Assembly: GCA_034435035.1 (NCBI GenBank)
Contig: DAOTXW010000079.1
Location: 50,965 to 114,964 of the forward strand
From: JAHEME01 sp034435035
GTDB lineage: Bacteria > Chloroflexota > Anaerolineae > Aggregatilineales > UBA3940
Length of the DNA: 64,000 nt
Reading direction: 5' to 3'
Part shown: positions 25,214 through 33,852 of the stretch, in pieces
Layout: the number at the start of each line of letters is the position of its first letter
Numbering within the stretch: position 1 is the stretch's first letter
Notes under the pieces: generated by a model
Seen by the model: only the letters and a program-made list of their open reading frames with translations
The model's database searches: none
What the model was told of the DNA's origin: nothing
Position numbers and translations under genes: made by a program

Positions 25214-25741
25214 CTAGCGATCCCCGCGGTTGGCCCGGGCCTGTCCAACGGCGACCAGTACAAGGCCAACCACCAGCACGCCAGCCAGCCCGCCGATCAG
25301 TACCGTGCCCGATACGGCTCCGCCTGAAGCAGGCAGCACTTCGCCATCTGCAGAGCGCCTGACCAAACCGAACTCAACGTTCGTAACAGCATCGCCCGGT
25401 TTTTCGATGAAGACTTCAACACTCTCTTTGGGTGCACTATAGCCAGCCGGAGGCTTAACCGTCACCGTCCAGGTGGCGGGGTTGGCCGCCAGGCTGAAGG
25501 CCCCATTCGAAGCGGTGCTCAGCGTCGTGCTCCACCCGCCTGAGTTAAAAGTGACCTCGACGGACTTAAGGCCCTCCTCGCCCTCCTCGCGGATGCCATT
25601 ACCGTTCTTGTCCTCATAGACGATCCCCCCGATCTGGCCTTCACTCTGGGCGGCAGCGCGGGTGAAGCCCAGTCCGGGGAAAGCAGCCAGCGCCACCAGC
25701 AGGGCAGCCAGCAGGGTAACCAGCATCAGTCTCTTGCTCAC
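25214..25741 (-). CDS. LPASG-anchored surface protein with SdrD B-type domain
   Basis: A 175-residue secreted protein. Signal peptide residues 1-32 ending AAAQ; one SdrD_B-like beta domain with the calcium-loop pattern DKNGNGIREEGEEG (about 44-57); then the sorting signal LPASGG (about 136-141), a membrane helix and the basic tail QARANRGDR. LPASG differs from LPXTG by Ser for Thr. It forms a two-gene operon with the sortase. It probably acts as a small cell-wall protein; binding partner unknown. Confidence 0.88.
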   Translation of the reverse strand: MSKRLMLVTLLAALLVALAAFPGLGFTRAAAQSEGQIGGIVYEDKNGNGIREEGEEGLKSVEVTFNSGGWSTTLSTASNGAFSLAANPATWTVTVKPPAGYSAPKESVEVFIEKPGDAVTNVEFGLVRRSADGEVLPASGGAVSGTVLIGGLAGVLVVGLVLVAVGQARANRGDR

Positions 25742-25825
25742 GATTCCTCCAGTCTCGGCCCCGCATCTGTCCGGGCCCGCTCGGGTTTATGCCGGGCGTC
25801 GCCTGTGCGGTTGCCAGCGAGGTCG

Positions 25826-25854
25826 ATTGTACCCACAGCCTGGAGGAGTCGCAA
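25826..25854 (-). promoter_or_regulatory. Promoter of the surface protein-sortase operon
   Basis: Minus strand TTGCGA (25849-25854), 17-nt spacer, TACAAT (25826-25831), 85 nt before the ATG. Confidence 0.55.
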
Positions 25855-25899
25855 TCGGCATCAGCGCCGAATGCTATGCGCAAAGGTGGCGCTCGACCA

Positions 25900-27006
25900 T
25901 CAACCGAAGTGCCTTATTGCGTCCGCAACCTGCTCTACCTGTTCCCGGGTCAGATATGGGTACATCGGCAGGGAGAGGATCTCCCCGCACAGCCGATCGG
26001 CGACTGGAGCCCCGCCTTGCCCGGTCCGGCAGTGCGCAAATACCGCCTGTCGGTGCAGCGGACGTGGATAATGGATGTCGGTACCGATGCCCAGAGCATG
26101 GAGATGCGCACGCAGGGCATCCCGCCGGGGGTGGCGCACGACGTATAGATGGTAGACGTGTCTGGCGCCGCCCGGCTCGGCTGGCAGCGCCAGATCGGGA
26201 ATGTCCTGCAGCATCTCACGATACCAGGCAGCCCGCTCCCGCCGGGCTGTATTGTGCCCATCCAGATGAGCCAGCATAACCTGCAAAATTGCTGCCTGCA
26301 TTTCGTCCAGACGGCTGTTCAGTCCATGCCGCACGTGCTGGTAGCGAGCTGTCTGACCCAGGTCGCGAAGCTGGCTGACCCGTTCGGCAATCGCCGGGTC
26401 GCGTGTCACCACCGCACCCCCATCACCCAGCGCACCCACATTCTTGGTGGGGTAGAAGCTGAACGCCGCTGTTGGCGCTATACCCCCGACTAAGCGGCCT
26501 TGAATGGACGCGCCGTGAGCCTGTGCGGCATCTTCAATTACCACGATATTATGCTCATCGGCAACCGCCTGTATGGCCTGTATATCAGCAGGCAGGCCGT
26601 ACAGATGGACCGGCAGGACAGCGCGTGTGTGGGCGCTCAGGCAGTCTGCAAGCCGGGCTGCATCCAGCGTGTAGGTGTCAGGGTCGACATCACAGAACAC
26701 CGGCTGTGCGCCAGCAGCCAGCACAGCCAGTGCCGTCGGCGCGGCAGTCAGAGCCGGGCATATCACTTCGTCCCCCGCGCTGACCCCATAGGCCATCAAA
26801 GCGATCTGGATAGCCTCTGTGCCGTTTGCGACTCCTCTCGCATAGGGGACGCCCAGATAGTCAGCCAGTTGCTGCTCAAACACCCGACCTTCCGGACCCA
26901 GAATGAAGTAGCCCCGATCCAGCACACGGGCGATGGCCGCATCTATCTCGCCGCGCAGGGCCGCTACCTGCAAACCCAGATCATTAAAAGGGACGGAGAT
27001 GGTCAT
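25900..27006 (-). CDS. DegT/DnrJ/EryC1-type sugar aminotransferase
   Basis: A 368-residue PLP enzyme that transaminates nucleotide-linked keto-sugars. The PLP lysine is in AFSFYPTKNVGALGDGG (about 180-196); the N-terminal GPEGRVFEQQLA block and the GVANGTEAIQIAL phosphate-binding loop are typical. It is the last gene of the seven-gene glycan operon and overlaps the GT39 gene by 4 bp. It would supply an amino sugar to the glycan; the exact sugar cannot be told. Confidence 0.9.
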   Translation of the reverse strand: MTISVPFNDLGLQVAALRGEIDAAIARVLDRGYFILGPEGRVFEQQLADYLGVPYARGVANGTEAIQIALMAYGVSAGDEVICPALTAAPTALAVLAAGAQPVFCDVDPDTYTLDAARLADCLSAHTRAVLPVHLYGLPADIQAIQAVADEHNIVVIEDAAQAHGASIQGRLVGGIAPTAAFSFYPTKNVGALGDGGAVVTRDPAIAERVSQLRDLGQTARYQHVRHGLNSRLDEMQAAILQVMLAHLDGHNTARRERAAWYREMLQDIPDLALPAEPGGARHVYHLYVVRHPRRDALRAHLHALGIGTDIHYPRPLHRQAVFAHCRTGQGGAPVADRLCGEILSLPMYPYLTREQVEQVADAIRHFG

Positions 27007-28538
27007 GGTCGGTCATGCTCACATGTGTAAAGGATGGTTTCTTGTGGGCCAGCGTAATCCATGGTGGTCCAGCGATCGATCTCGAGGCAGTTCTGTTCAA
27101 TGGCAGCGCGATATGCCTGGTGTTCTGGACGATCAACGACGGTGCAGCCGGCCCAGCGATCGACGGCAGCGAGATGAGGCGAGATCGCATTCAGTGAGGC
27201 TGGAACATCCTGCGGTGCGACTCCGGACATAAAGAAATATTCGTCCGATACCAGGGTGACATCCTGGTCTGCCAGGACAAACCACAGCGTAGCATCGCCC
27301 ACCACCGTTTGCCCCGGCGAGAGGTAGTCCCGGATGGCCGCTGAATCCTGGATAAAGTCGGCCCCGTAAAACCGATAGGCCAGCCACGCATCCCCGGCCA
27401 GATAGGCTGTCAGCAGAGGCATGGCCAGCCACGCAGACGGTAATCGACCAAGGGGCGGCAGAGCAGCGGCCAGCCAATTACCCATCACCGCCAGATTCCC
27501 AGCTGTCAGCAGCAGCAGCGGCGGCACCCACAACACTGAGCTGCTGGGGAGCTTGCCCACCTTGGTCAGTGTATAACCCACCATGGAGACAGCGATCAGG
27601 ATCAGCAGCGTCGTATTGGCCCGTCCTCGCTGCCAGATCGCCAGGCCAAGAGCTGACACAAAGACAATTGCCTGCAGACGTGCCGCTCCTCCGTAGGCGC
27701 GCCAGTAATTCTCAGCCAGCCAGCCTGACTGTGCCCTCACCAGATCGCCTGCACTTGACCGCAGCGGTGATTGCCCCCGGCTAAGCCAGCCACCGGAATC
27801 AAACGCCGACAGGAACCCGGCCCCCGACAGCAGCAGCCACACGATGCCCCCCAACGCGGCGCCAATGCCTGCGCCGATGAGTGCGCCCCATTGATGCTGG
27901 CGCAGCCCGGTTTCCACCAGGCAAACGACGCCGAACCCAGCCAGGAACAGCATTGCGCTGGGATGCAGGTTCAGCGAGAGTGCCGCTCCCAGCCCGAATA
28001 CCAGACCACGCCCGGGGGTAGGGTGCTCGAGCATCCACCACAACAGCCACAGCGAGCCCATTATCCAGGCGGCGACCCATATTTCGGGGCGTGCGATATG
28101 GCCGCGAGCCATCACATCCCAGGCAAAAGCTACCAGACAGGCAGCGATAAGGCCGACTCCGCGGTTATACAGCCGTGCCCCACTCAGATAGGTAGCAGCG
28201 ATGGTGACAGCCATACCCAGCAGGGAAACCAGCCGGGCCTGAAGCAGCCCCGGTCCGGCGACTGCAAATGCTCCCGCCAGCGCTGTCAGGTACATCCGCC
28301 CGAAGACGGGATGTATCTCCCCCAGCCCATACATGTTGTTGACGATCGGTAGGCCGAAGTTACCATGCTGCAGAAACTGGTAGGCCGTGCTGGCATACCA
28401 GGCTTCGTCGCAGAATGGCAGCGGAAAGCGCGTCAGGCTGGTCAGGTTTAGCGCCAGCCACAGGGCTGCCATAACCGGCAGCAGGATGTGGATGGGCAGC
28501 AGGCCAAACGGGTGGTCAGGATCGAGCCGGGCGGTCAT
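27003..28538 (-). CDS. Membrane glycosyltransferase, GT39/ArnT-like
   Basis: A 511-residue protein with about 11-12 membrane helices. Near residues 43-48 it has CDEAWY, the periplasmic-face Asp-Glu pair of the GT-C superfamily (PMT/ArnT). It uses lipid-linked sugar donors on the outer face of the membrane. The soluble C-terminal domain (about 385-511) is short. Sixth gene of the glycan operon, 12 bp after the sulfotransferase gene. Confidence 0.8.
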   Translation of the reverse strand: MTARLDPDHPFGLLPIHILLPVMAALWLALNLTSLTRFPLPFCDEAWYASTAYQFLQHGNFGLPIVNNMYGLGEIHPVFGRMYLTALAGAFAVAGPGLLQARLVSLLGMAVTIAATYLSGARLYNRGVGLIAACLVAFAWDVMARGHIARPEIWVAAWIMGSLWLLWWMLEHPTPGRGLVFGLGAALSLNLHPSAMLFLAGFGVVCLVETGLRQHQWGALIGAGIGAALGGIVWLLLSGAGFLSAFDSGGWLSRGQSPLRSSAGDLVRAQSGWLAENYWRAYGGAARLQAIVFVSALGLAIWQRGRANTTLLILIAVSMVGYTLTKVGKLPSSSVLWVPPLLLLTAGNLAVMGNWLAAALPPLGRLPSAWLAMPLLTAYLAGDAWLAYRFYGADFIQDSAAIRDYLSPGQTVVGDATLWFVLADQDVTLVSDEYFFMSGVAPQDVPASLNAISPHLAAVDRWAGCTVVDRPEHQAYRAAIEQNCLEIDRWTTMDYAGPQETILYTCEHDRP

Positions 28539-28550
28539 GGCCTGTACGGG

Positions 28551-29327
28551 TCACCGCGAGGAAGGCGATGAGGCCTGTAGTACGCTCGGCCAGATATCGA
28601 GCGAGCGGCCCATCCACCGCGCCAGCCGGAGGCTGGGGTCTGCGAAGTAGTCGGCCAGCTCCTGCCGCTGACCGGCACTCAGGGAGTCTTCTGGCCGATC
28701 TTCTGCGTTAATGACCTTGTCCAGCCGGGGAGGCACATAGTCGCTGCGGACCCCGAGCTGCTCGTACAACTGCTGCACCTGCTCCAGAGAGCCAACAAGT
28801 TCCTCATGGATCAGGACGATCAGCTGCGAGGGGGGAAAGTAGCGCTGGTACATCTCGATGAAATCGATATAGCGTCCGCGGGACAGATACGCATACGGTG
28901 AGGCGGACAGGCGGGTGTGATCATACTGTTCCCGCCGTTCATCCTCGAGGCGAAATGCTTCAGCCATCGGCAGCGGTTCCAGCCCATTGTGCACACTGAA
29001 CCAGTAATTGGAGATCGCGCGTTCGATCGGGTCACGCAGCAGGAAGACGATTCGCGCCCGGGGATAGCAGGTGGCAATGCGCGCCGCCGCTTTCTCCGAT
29101 TCGATGTAGCTGGTACTTTTTTCGCCACGCAGAGATGCCTCGGGCTTTCCCGGAAAGAAATTGCGCTCGTAGGCGGCCAGCCCCCGGCTGTACAGCGAAT
29201 CGATCAGGAAGAACTTGGGCTCCGGCCTGATCGGCCTCGCCATCTCAATTCCAGGGTGTGAATCGAGTAGATGGTAGAGGTAGGTAGTGGCTGAGCGCTG
29301 CGCGCCTACCAGAAAGAAATGGTCAGT
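28551..29327 (-). CDS. PAPS-dependent sulfotransferase
   Basis: A 258-residue sulfotransferase. The PAPS 5'-phosphosulfate loop is VGAQRSATTYLYHLL (about 7-21) and the 3'-phosphate site is RDPIERAISNYWF (about 101-113). It transfers sulfate onto a hydroxyl or amine. The GTG at 29327 is chosen because it overlaps the stop of the preceding glycosyltransferase and puts the P-loop at the usual N-terminal position. Its place in a glycan operon suggests a sulfated sugar or glycolipid. Confidence 0.85.
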   Translation of the reverse strand, partial: TDHFFLVGAQRSATTYLYHLLDSHPGIEMARPIRPEPKFFLIDSLYSRGLAAYERNFFPGKPEASLRGEKSTSYIESEKAAARIATCYPRARIVFLLRDPIERAISNYWFSVHNGLEPLPMAEAFRLEDERREQYDHTRLSASPYAYLSRGRYIDFIEMYQRYFPPSQLIVLIHEELVGSLEQVQQLYEQLGVRSDYVPPRLDKVINAEDRPEDSLSAGQRQELADYFADPSLRLARWMGRSLDIWPSVLQASSPSSR

Positions 29328-30258
29328 CACGGAGGTTAACGGTCTCTTTGATGTGGTACGGATCGCTGGCACTGGTCTGGTTGAGAAGCCGCACGACATA
29401 TTCACCCAGCATGCTGAGGATCAGAATCGTGATTCCATTGAAGAAGGCCAGCAGCACCACCAGAGTGGTCCAGCCTGCGACGCGAACATCGCCCAGGATG
29501 CCCCGGATCAGGTAGTACGCGCCAATAGCGAAAGCGAGGCCGGCGATCGCAATCCCGATCAGGCTGACCAGCCGCAGGGGGAAGGCTGAGTAATTAAACA
29601 GGATGCGCATCACCAGTTCAGCGATCCGGAAAAAGCTGTAGTTGCTCTTCCCGACCGGGCGCTCCCGGTGCTCTACCAGCACATTGGCGGGGTTGGCCGC
29701 AAACATGAGCGAAAGTCCGGTGATGTACGGGTAATGGGTCCGGTACGCACAGATGCGATCGACCACCGGTCTCCGCAGCAGACGGAAATTCGAGAGCACC
29801 AGATCCCGAGGCTGGCCAAATATGTAGCGGTTCACCAGCCTGATCAGGCGGCTGCCGGCGCGGCGGTATCCCGCATGCTGTTTGCGATAGAAACGTCCAA
29901 AAACCACGTCATGGCCTTCTTCCGCCTTGGCTACCAGATGAACGATCTCCTCCGGAGGGTTCTGTAGATCGTCATCCATGGTGATCACAGCGGCGCCGCG
30001 GCTGACCTGAAAGCCGCACAGCAGCGCGGTGTGCTGGCCGTAGTTTCTCAGCAGGTTGATGGCGACCAGCCGGGGATCATGCTGTGCTTTCTCACGCACG
30101 ATCTGCCAGCTGGCATCCCGGCTGCCATCATTGACCAGGATAATTTCATAATCCCACCCCTGCTGCTGGCAGAAGGCTGCTGTGCGGTCAATGGTCTCTC
30201 CGATAATGCCGGCGCTGTTGTAGACCGGGATCACAATGCTGAACTGCGGATCAGCCAT
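29323..30258 (-). CDS. Family 2 glycosyltransferase, GtrB/ArnC-like
   Basis: A 311-residue GT2 enzyme. GT-A fold with VIPVYNSAG, LVNDGSRD and the DxD-type TMDDDLQNP; two C-terminal membrane helices (about 228-250 and 262-285) as in polyprenyl-phosphate sugar transferases. It would make a lipid-linked sugar donor, a possible substrate for the GT39 enzyme in the same operon. The ATG at 30258 is used because the upstream frame is not like the family and it overlaps the epimerase stop by 8 bp. Confidence 0.88.
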   Translation of the reverse strand: MADPQFSIVIPVYNSAGIIGETIDRTAAFCQQQGWDYEIILVNDGSRDASWQIVREKAQHDPRLVAINLLRNYGQHTALLCGFQVSRGAAVITMDDDLQNPPEEIVHLVAKAEEGHDVVFGRFYRKQHAGYRRAGSRLIRLVNRYIFGQPRDLVLSNFRLLRRPVVDRICAYRTHYPYITGLSLMFAANPANVLVEHRERPVGKSNYSFFRIAELVMRILFNYSAFPLRLVSLIGIAIAGLAFAIGAYYLIRGILGDVRVAGWTTLVVLLAFFNGITILILSMLGEYVVRLLNQTSASDPYHIKETVNLRD

Positions 30259-31282
30259 GAGCGTCCCCGGAATCCGGCAGATAGTGCTGCCGGTTCGCCT
30301 GATAGTAGGCGAGCGTGCGCTCCAATCCTTCCCGCAGATCGATGCCAGGCTCCCAGCCCAGATTCTGTCTGATCCGCTGATAGTCGGTGTAGAAGTCCCC
30401 GATGTCGATGTTCTTCCGCTCGGGGGGGAACGGTACCAGTCGATACGAGCCATGCCCTGCCAGGTCGATCAGCGTTTCGACGATCTCTTTCAGAGACACC
30501 GGGCGGGGCCCCCCGACATTGTATATCTGGCCGATTGCCTCGTCACTGCAGGCTGTCAATAGCAGCGCATCCACTGCGTCATCCACATAGCACATGTCCC
30601 GGAGCTGGCTGCCGTCGCCAAACAGCAGGATCTCCTCGCCGAGCAGCGCTTGCCGGACAAACCAGCCGATGAAACCCTGTCGATTATGGGCGATCAGCTG
30701 GCGCGGGCCGTAAGTGTTGGTCAGCCGCAGCGAGGTGGCGCACAGCCCATACACCTGGTGATAGACGAGATAATACATCTCGCCTGCGGCCTTATGGATG
30801 CCGTTGATATCAGTGGGCTCGATCAGGTGAGCCTCATCCACCGGGAGGTAATGCGGGCGCCCGTACTGCTGGCGGGTCGCCGCATGAACGATCCGGATGC
30901 CCGGGTTGTGATGCCGGCAGCTCTCAACAATCGAAAGCTGGGCGCGCACATTGATCTCCATATCCGTGAACGGATCGGTCATGCTGTCGATATGGCTGAC
31001 CTGCCCTGCCAGGTTGAACAGGTAGTCCTGGCCCTGCACCAGATAGCGCATCGAGTGAATGTCGCGCACATCCGCGATGTTCACCCGCACCCGGTTGCGG
31101 ATCGGCTCGATATTGAATAAATTCCCGCCGTAGTCAGGGATCAGGGAGTCGATGATCAACACCTCAGCACCCAGCTCAACCAGCCGGCAGGCCAGGTTGC
31201 TGCCGATGAAACCCAGCCCGCCGGTGATCAGCACGCGCTTGCCCTCAAAAGCAGAAGCCAGGCCGGCAGCGGACCTCGTCAT
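30251..31282 (-). CDS. Extended SDR nucleotide-sugar epimerase/dehydratase lacking the canonical Tyr
   Basis: A 343-residue NAD-dependent SDR with the nucleotide loop GGLGFIGSNL. The usual active-site Tyr-x3-Lys is replaced by Asn-x3-Lys (NGIHK, about 164-168) while the ATRQQYG block is kept. It may therefore use a different acid/base residue. It lies between the two GT2 genes, starting on the stop of the preceding one, and probably prepares a donor sugar. Reaction not determined. Confidence 0.8.
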   Translation of the reverse strand: MTRSAAGLASAFEGKRVLITGGLGFIGSNLACRLVELGAEVLIIDSLIPDYGGNLFNIEPIRNRVRVNIADVRDIHSMRYLVQGQDYLFNLAGQVSHIDSMTDPFTDMEINVRAQLSIVESCRHHNPGIRIVHAATRQQYGRPHYLPVDEAHLIEPTDINGIHKAAGEMYYLVYHQVYGLCATSLRLTNTYGPRQLIAHNRQGFIGWFVRQALLGEEILLFGDGSQLRDMCYVDDAVDALLLTACSDEAIGQIYNVGGPRPVSLKEIVETLIDLAGHGSYRLVPFPPERKNIDIGDFYTDYQRIRQNLGWEPGIDLREGLERTLAYYQANRQHYLPDSGDAHG

Positions 31283-32049
31283 CAGCGGTTTCCCTCCTGG
31301 CGAACAGGCTCTTCGCCCCCAGCAGCAGGCGCCAGGTGCTCCTTGCGGATAACCAGTTCCATCCAGAGCCGGATGAGGTCAAAGGCAACCCGCGCCACAC
31401 GCCGGAAGTTGAAAAACTGAGACTTCCCATAGGCCCGGTGAAAGTGGGAGACAGGCCCTTCAACGATCGCGAATCCGTGATCCTGCACCTTCTTCATGAG
31501 TTCAACGCAGATCACGCCGCTATTGCGTGTAAGGGTAACCCGGTCAAAGACATGACGCCGGATCAGCCGGAAGTCGCAGTCTACATCCCGCAGTCGCAGC
31601 CCAAAGGCCAGCCTGACCATATTGTGGTACAACCGGCCGATCACTTTCCGGTACCAGGGATCATTGCGGCTGATTTTGTAGCCCTGAGCCATATCAACGT
31701 CATCAAGAAGCAGCGGATACAGCCTGTGCAGATCGCGCACATCGTACTGGGCATCGCCATCCGTATAGAAGATCCACTCCTTGGTAGCATTGGCGAAACC
31801 GCTGCGCAGGGCACCTCCGTATCCCCGGTTAGCAGGGTGGTGGATCACCCGCACCCGCGGATAGTCCGCCGCCAGCCGGTCCAGGATCTGTGGGGTATAG
31901 TCGGCGCTGCCGTCATTGATCACCAGAATCTCGTAGTCGTCGGTCAATTCTTCCAGAACCAGCATGGCCGAGATCACCATGCTGGCGATAGTTCCCCCAT
32001 CATTGTAAGCGGGGAAGAAGGCAGTGATGCTGGGTCTGCGTTCAGACAT
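31282..32049 (-). CDS. Family 2 glycosyltransferase, DPM1-like
   Basis: A 255-residue soluble GT2 enzyme with FFPAYNDGG, VINDGSAD and FYTDGDAQYD (DxD-type). It has no membrane helix, unlike the other GT2 in this operon. Typical of polyprenyl-phosphate mannose/glucose synthases. Its stop overlaps the SDR start. Second gene of the operon after the methyltransferase. Confidence 0.88.
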   Translation of the reverse strand: MSERRPSITAFFPAYNDGGTIASMVISAMLVLEELTDDYEILVINDGSADYTPQILDRLAADYPRVRVIHHPANRGYGGALRSGFANATKEWIFYTDGDAQYDVRDLHRLYPLLLDDVDMAQGYKISRNDPWYRKVIGRLYHNMVRLAFGLRLRDVDCDFRLIRRHVFDRVTLTRNSGVICVELMKKVQDHGFAIVEGPVSHFHRAYGKSQFFNFRRVARVAFDLIRLWMELVIRKEHLAPAAGGEEPVRQEGNR

Positions 32050-32070
32050 GGGAGCCAGTTGATCCTTCGC

Positions 32071-32820
32071 TCAGGCCGGCTTGCGGGCGATCCCAAATAC
32101 CGAAACTCCGGCCGGAAGACGCCCCCCCCGGCCTATCCACCTGGCCTCCAGAGTCAACAACGCCGTTAGCAGCCGGTTGACCAGCGGCGGTGTCTGATTG
32201 ACATCAGATGTCGGCTCACGACCCAACATGACGATCAGACTCTGAAGGCGCCGGGCCAGGAAGATGGCAGGCAGCAGCAGGGTATTCGCGTAAGTCACCA
32301 CCAGCGGCTCCAGGCCAGCCTCCCGGAGCTTTTGGCTCAGCCCGGCCGCAGTGTAGCGGCGCACCCCGTGCACGTAGGTATCGTGCGGACCCTTCAGCGC
32401 CGACAGTGCGGGCAGACGTACCAGCACGTACCCGCCCGGCCGGGCAACGCGCGCCATCTCCGCGAACCCATTCCGGTCATCTCCGACCTCACGGACGCAC
32501 AGGACGTCAAAGCTGAAGACCATCTCAAACCGGTTGCTGGCAAAAGGGATCGCTTCGATGCTTCCCTGTGCGAGCTGGCCCCGATGCTGCTGCGCCGCAT
32601 ACCGGAGTGCAAGCGGCGAGTAGTCAAACCCCCACACCTGACCGAACTCGGACAGCGCGGTCAGATTGCCGCCTGCGCCGCACCCGGCATCCAGAATATG
32701 CATGCTGTTCTGCTCACCGATCGTCTTGAGCAGCAGATGCCGGGTGATGCGCCGCATCCCTTCGTACCACCAGTGGGTGGCCTCAAGCGCATTGAGTTCG
32801 TCGTAGGCTCCGGGTTCCAC
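32071..32820 (-). CDS. Class I SAM-dependent methyltransferase
   Basis: A 249-residue methyltransferase with the SAM motif HILDAGCGAGGNL (about 40-52) followed by FDYSPLAL. The GTG at 32820 has an AGAGGA site 9 nt upstream and gives the usual family length; a longer frame extends to 33015 but would run through the terminator and into the DUF4013 gene. First gene of the seven-gene glycan operon; it may methylate a sugar or lipid. Confidence 0.85.
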   Translation of the reverse strand: MEPGAYDELNALEATHWWYEGMRRITRHLLLKTIGEQNSMHILDAGCGAGGNLTALSEFGQVWGFDYSPLALRYAAQQHRGQLAQGSIEAIPFASNRFEMVFSFDVLCVREVGDDRNGFAEMARVARPGGYVLVRLPALSALKGPHDTYVHGVRRYTAAGLSQKLREAGLEPLVVTYANTLLLPAIFLARRLQSLIVMLGREPTSDVNQTPPLVNRLLTALLTLEARWIGRGGRLPAGVSVFGIARKPA

Positions 32821-32896
32821 CGACTCGTTTCCTCTCGCTGCACAAACCGCCGCGATTTTAGCCTGACCGTTATGAATTGGCGAACCTTCCTGCGCT

Positions 32897-32927
32897 GCCA
32901 AACCAAACGCCCGGCCATGGCCGGGCG
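32897..32927 (-). terminator. Terminator after the DUF4013 gene
   Basis: Perfect 20-bp palindrome (32908-32927; 10-bp arms, so a smaller loop in practice) followed on the minus strand by TTTGGTTTGG. It lies 24 bp past the DUF4013 stop and before the glycan operon. Confidence 0.6.
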
Positions 32928-32950
32928 TGGGCGATCTCGCTGCGACGAGC

Positions 32951-33628
32951 TCAGACCTGCGGAGCAGCGCTCGCGCCGAGCTTGGCAGAGAGCTGGCCGA
33001 GGATGTGCCCCCCAAAGTAGCTATAGAACGGGGAAGCCAGCAGGCCCGCCAGGCCGAATGTCACACTGGAGGCCAGACCCGCAACCAGCCCGGCTCCGAT
33101 GAAGAACAGCAGCGCCATACCGAAGTCTTGCAGGTTGTTGCGAACCAGCGCGATGTTCTCGCCGAACTGCATGAACGTCCCAAACTCCTCGCGGTCGAGG
33201 AAGCGCATATATCCACCGAAGAAAGCTGCAGAAGCGGCAATGGCATAGAGGATCAGCAGGCAGGAGCAGCAGGCGATCACAAGGGTAACCATCCCACCCA
33301 GCGCAGCCACCGCATTCTCATCATCGCCGCCCGCGGCCATCAGGGTCGGCGCGAAGGCCATCACGCAGCCAAAGATCAGTGTGGGCAGCTGGTAGACCAG
33401 CATGGCCAGAAAGACGATCAGCCCTTTGCTAAGCAGCCCGCCGAAGTTGCTCCAGTCCGGCAGCGGCGTGCTATCGTTGCGCCGCACGCGCTGGCAGATT
33501 TCCAGCGACCAGCCCTGCAGGGCTAGCACGCCAGCGATGGGAATGAACTGAACCAGGGCGGCAATGCCGATCTTCTTCAGCCAGTCCTGATCCTCAAACG
33601 GATAGGTCAGTGCTTTCACAAAATCCAT
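32951..33628 (-). CDS. DUF4013-family membrane protein
   Basis: A 225-residue membrane protein of the DUF4013 type: an N-terminal amphipathic segment MDFVKALTYPFEDQDW followed by about four to five hydrophobic helices. It is preceded by a perfect-consensus sigma-70 promoter and followed by a terminator, so it is a single-gene unit that may be strongly expressed. Function of the family is unknown. Confidence 0.8.
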   Translation of the reverse strand: MDFVKALTYPFEDQDWLKKIGIAALVQFIPIAGVLALQGWSLEICQRVRRNDSTPLPDWSNFGGLLSKGLIVFLAMLVYQLPTLIFGCVMAFAPTLMAAGGDDENAVAALGGMVTLVIACCSCLLILYAIAASAAFFGGYMRFLDREEFGTFMQFGENIALVRNNLQDFGMALLFFIGAGLVAGLASSVTFGLAGLLASPFYSYFGGHILGQLSAKLGASAAPQV

Positions 33629-33678
33629 TTTGGTTATCCTCCATTAGCCTGCGCACTACAGAGCAGAAATCGACCCTC

Positions 33679-33706
33679 ATTATAGGAATTAGGATCAGGG
33701 TGTCAA
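33679..33706 (-). promoter_or_regulatory. Consensus promoter of the DUF4013 gene
   Basis: Minus strand TTGACA (33701-33706), 16-nt spacer, TATAAT (33679-33684): both hexamers are exact consensus. It is 51 nt before the ATG. Confidence 0.75.
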
Positions 33707-33852
33707 ACCGGGTCCGCGCGCTGGCAAAAACAAGCGCAAGGCCGGGCGCCGACTCTGTAGTATATAGTATGCTTGTGGGCAGTGCTGACGATGCTCGCTT
33801 CCGCGCACGGCTGCAGTGTCCGTTGCACTAATCGAATCGCGCGCGCTGCGCA

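Noticed and set aside
32332..33102. 256-codon plus-strand reading frame
   Set aside because: It crosses the methyltransferase gene, a terminator and the DUF4013 gene on the other strand; no ribosome site or domain.
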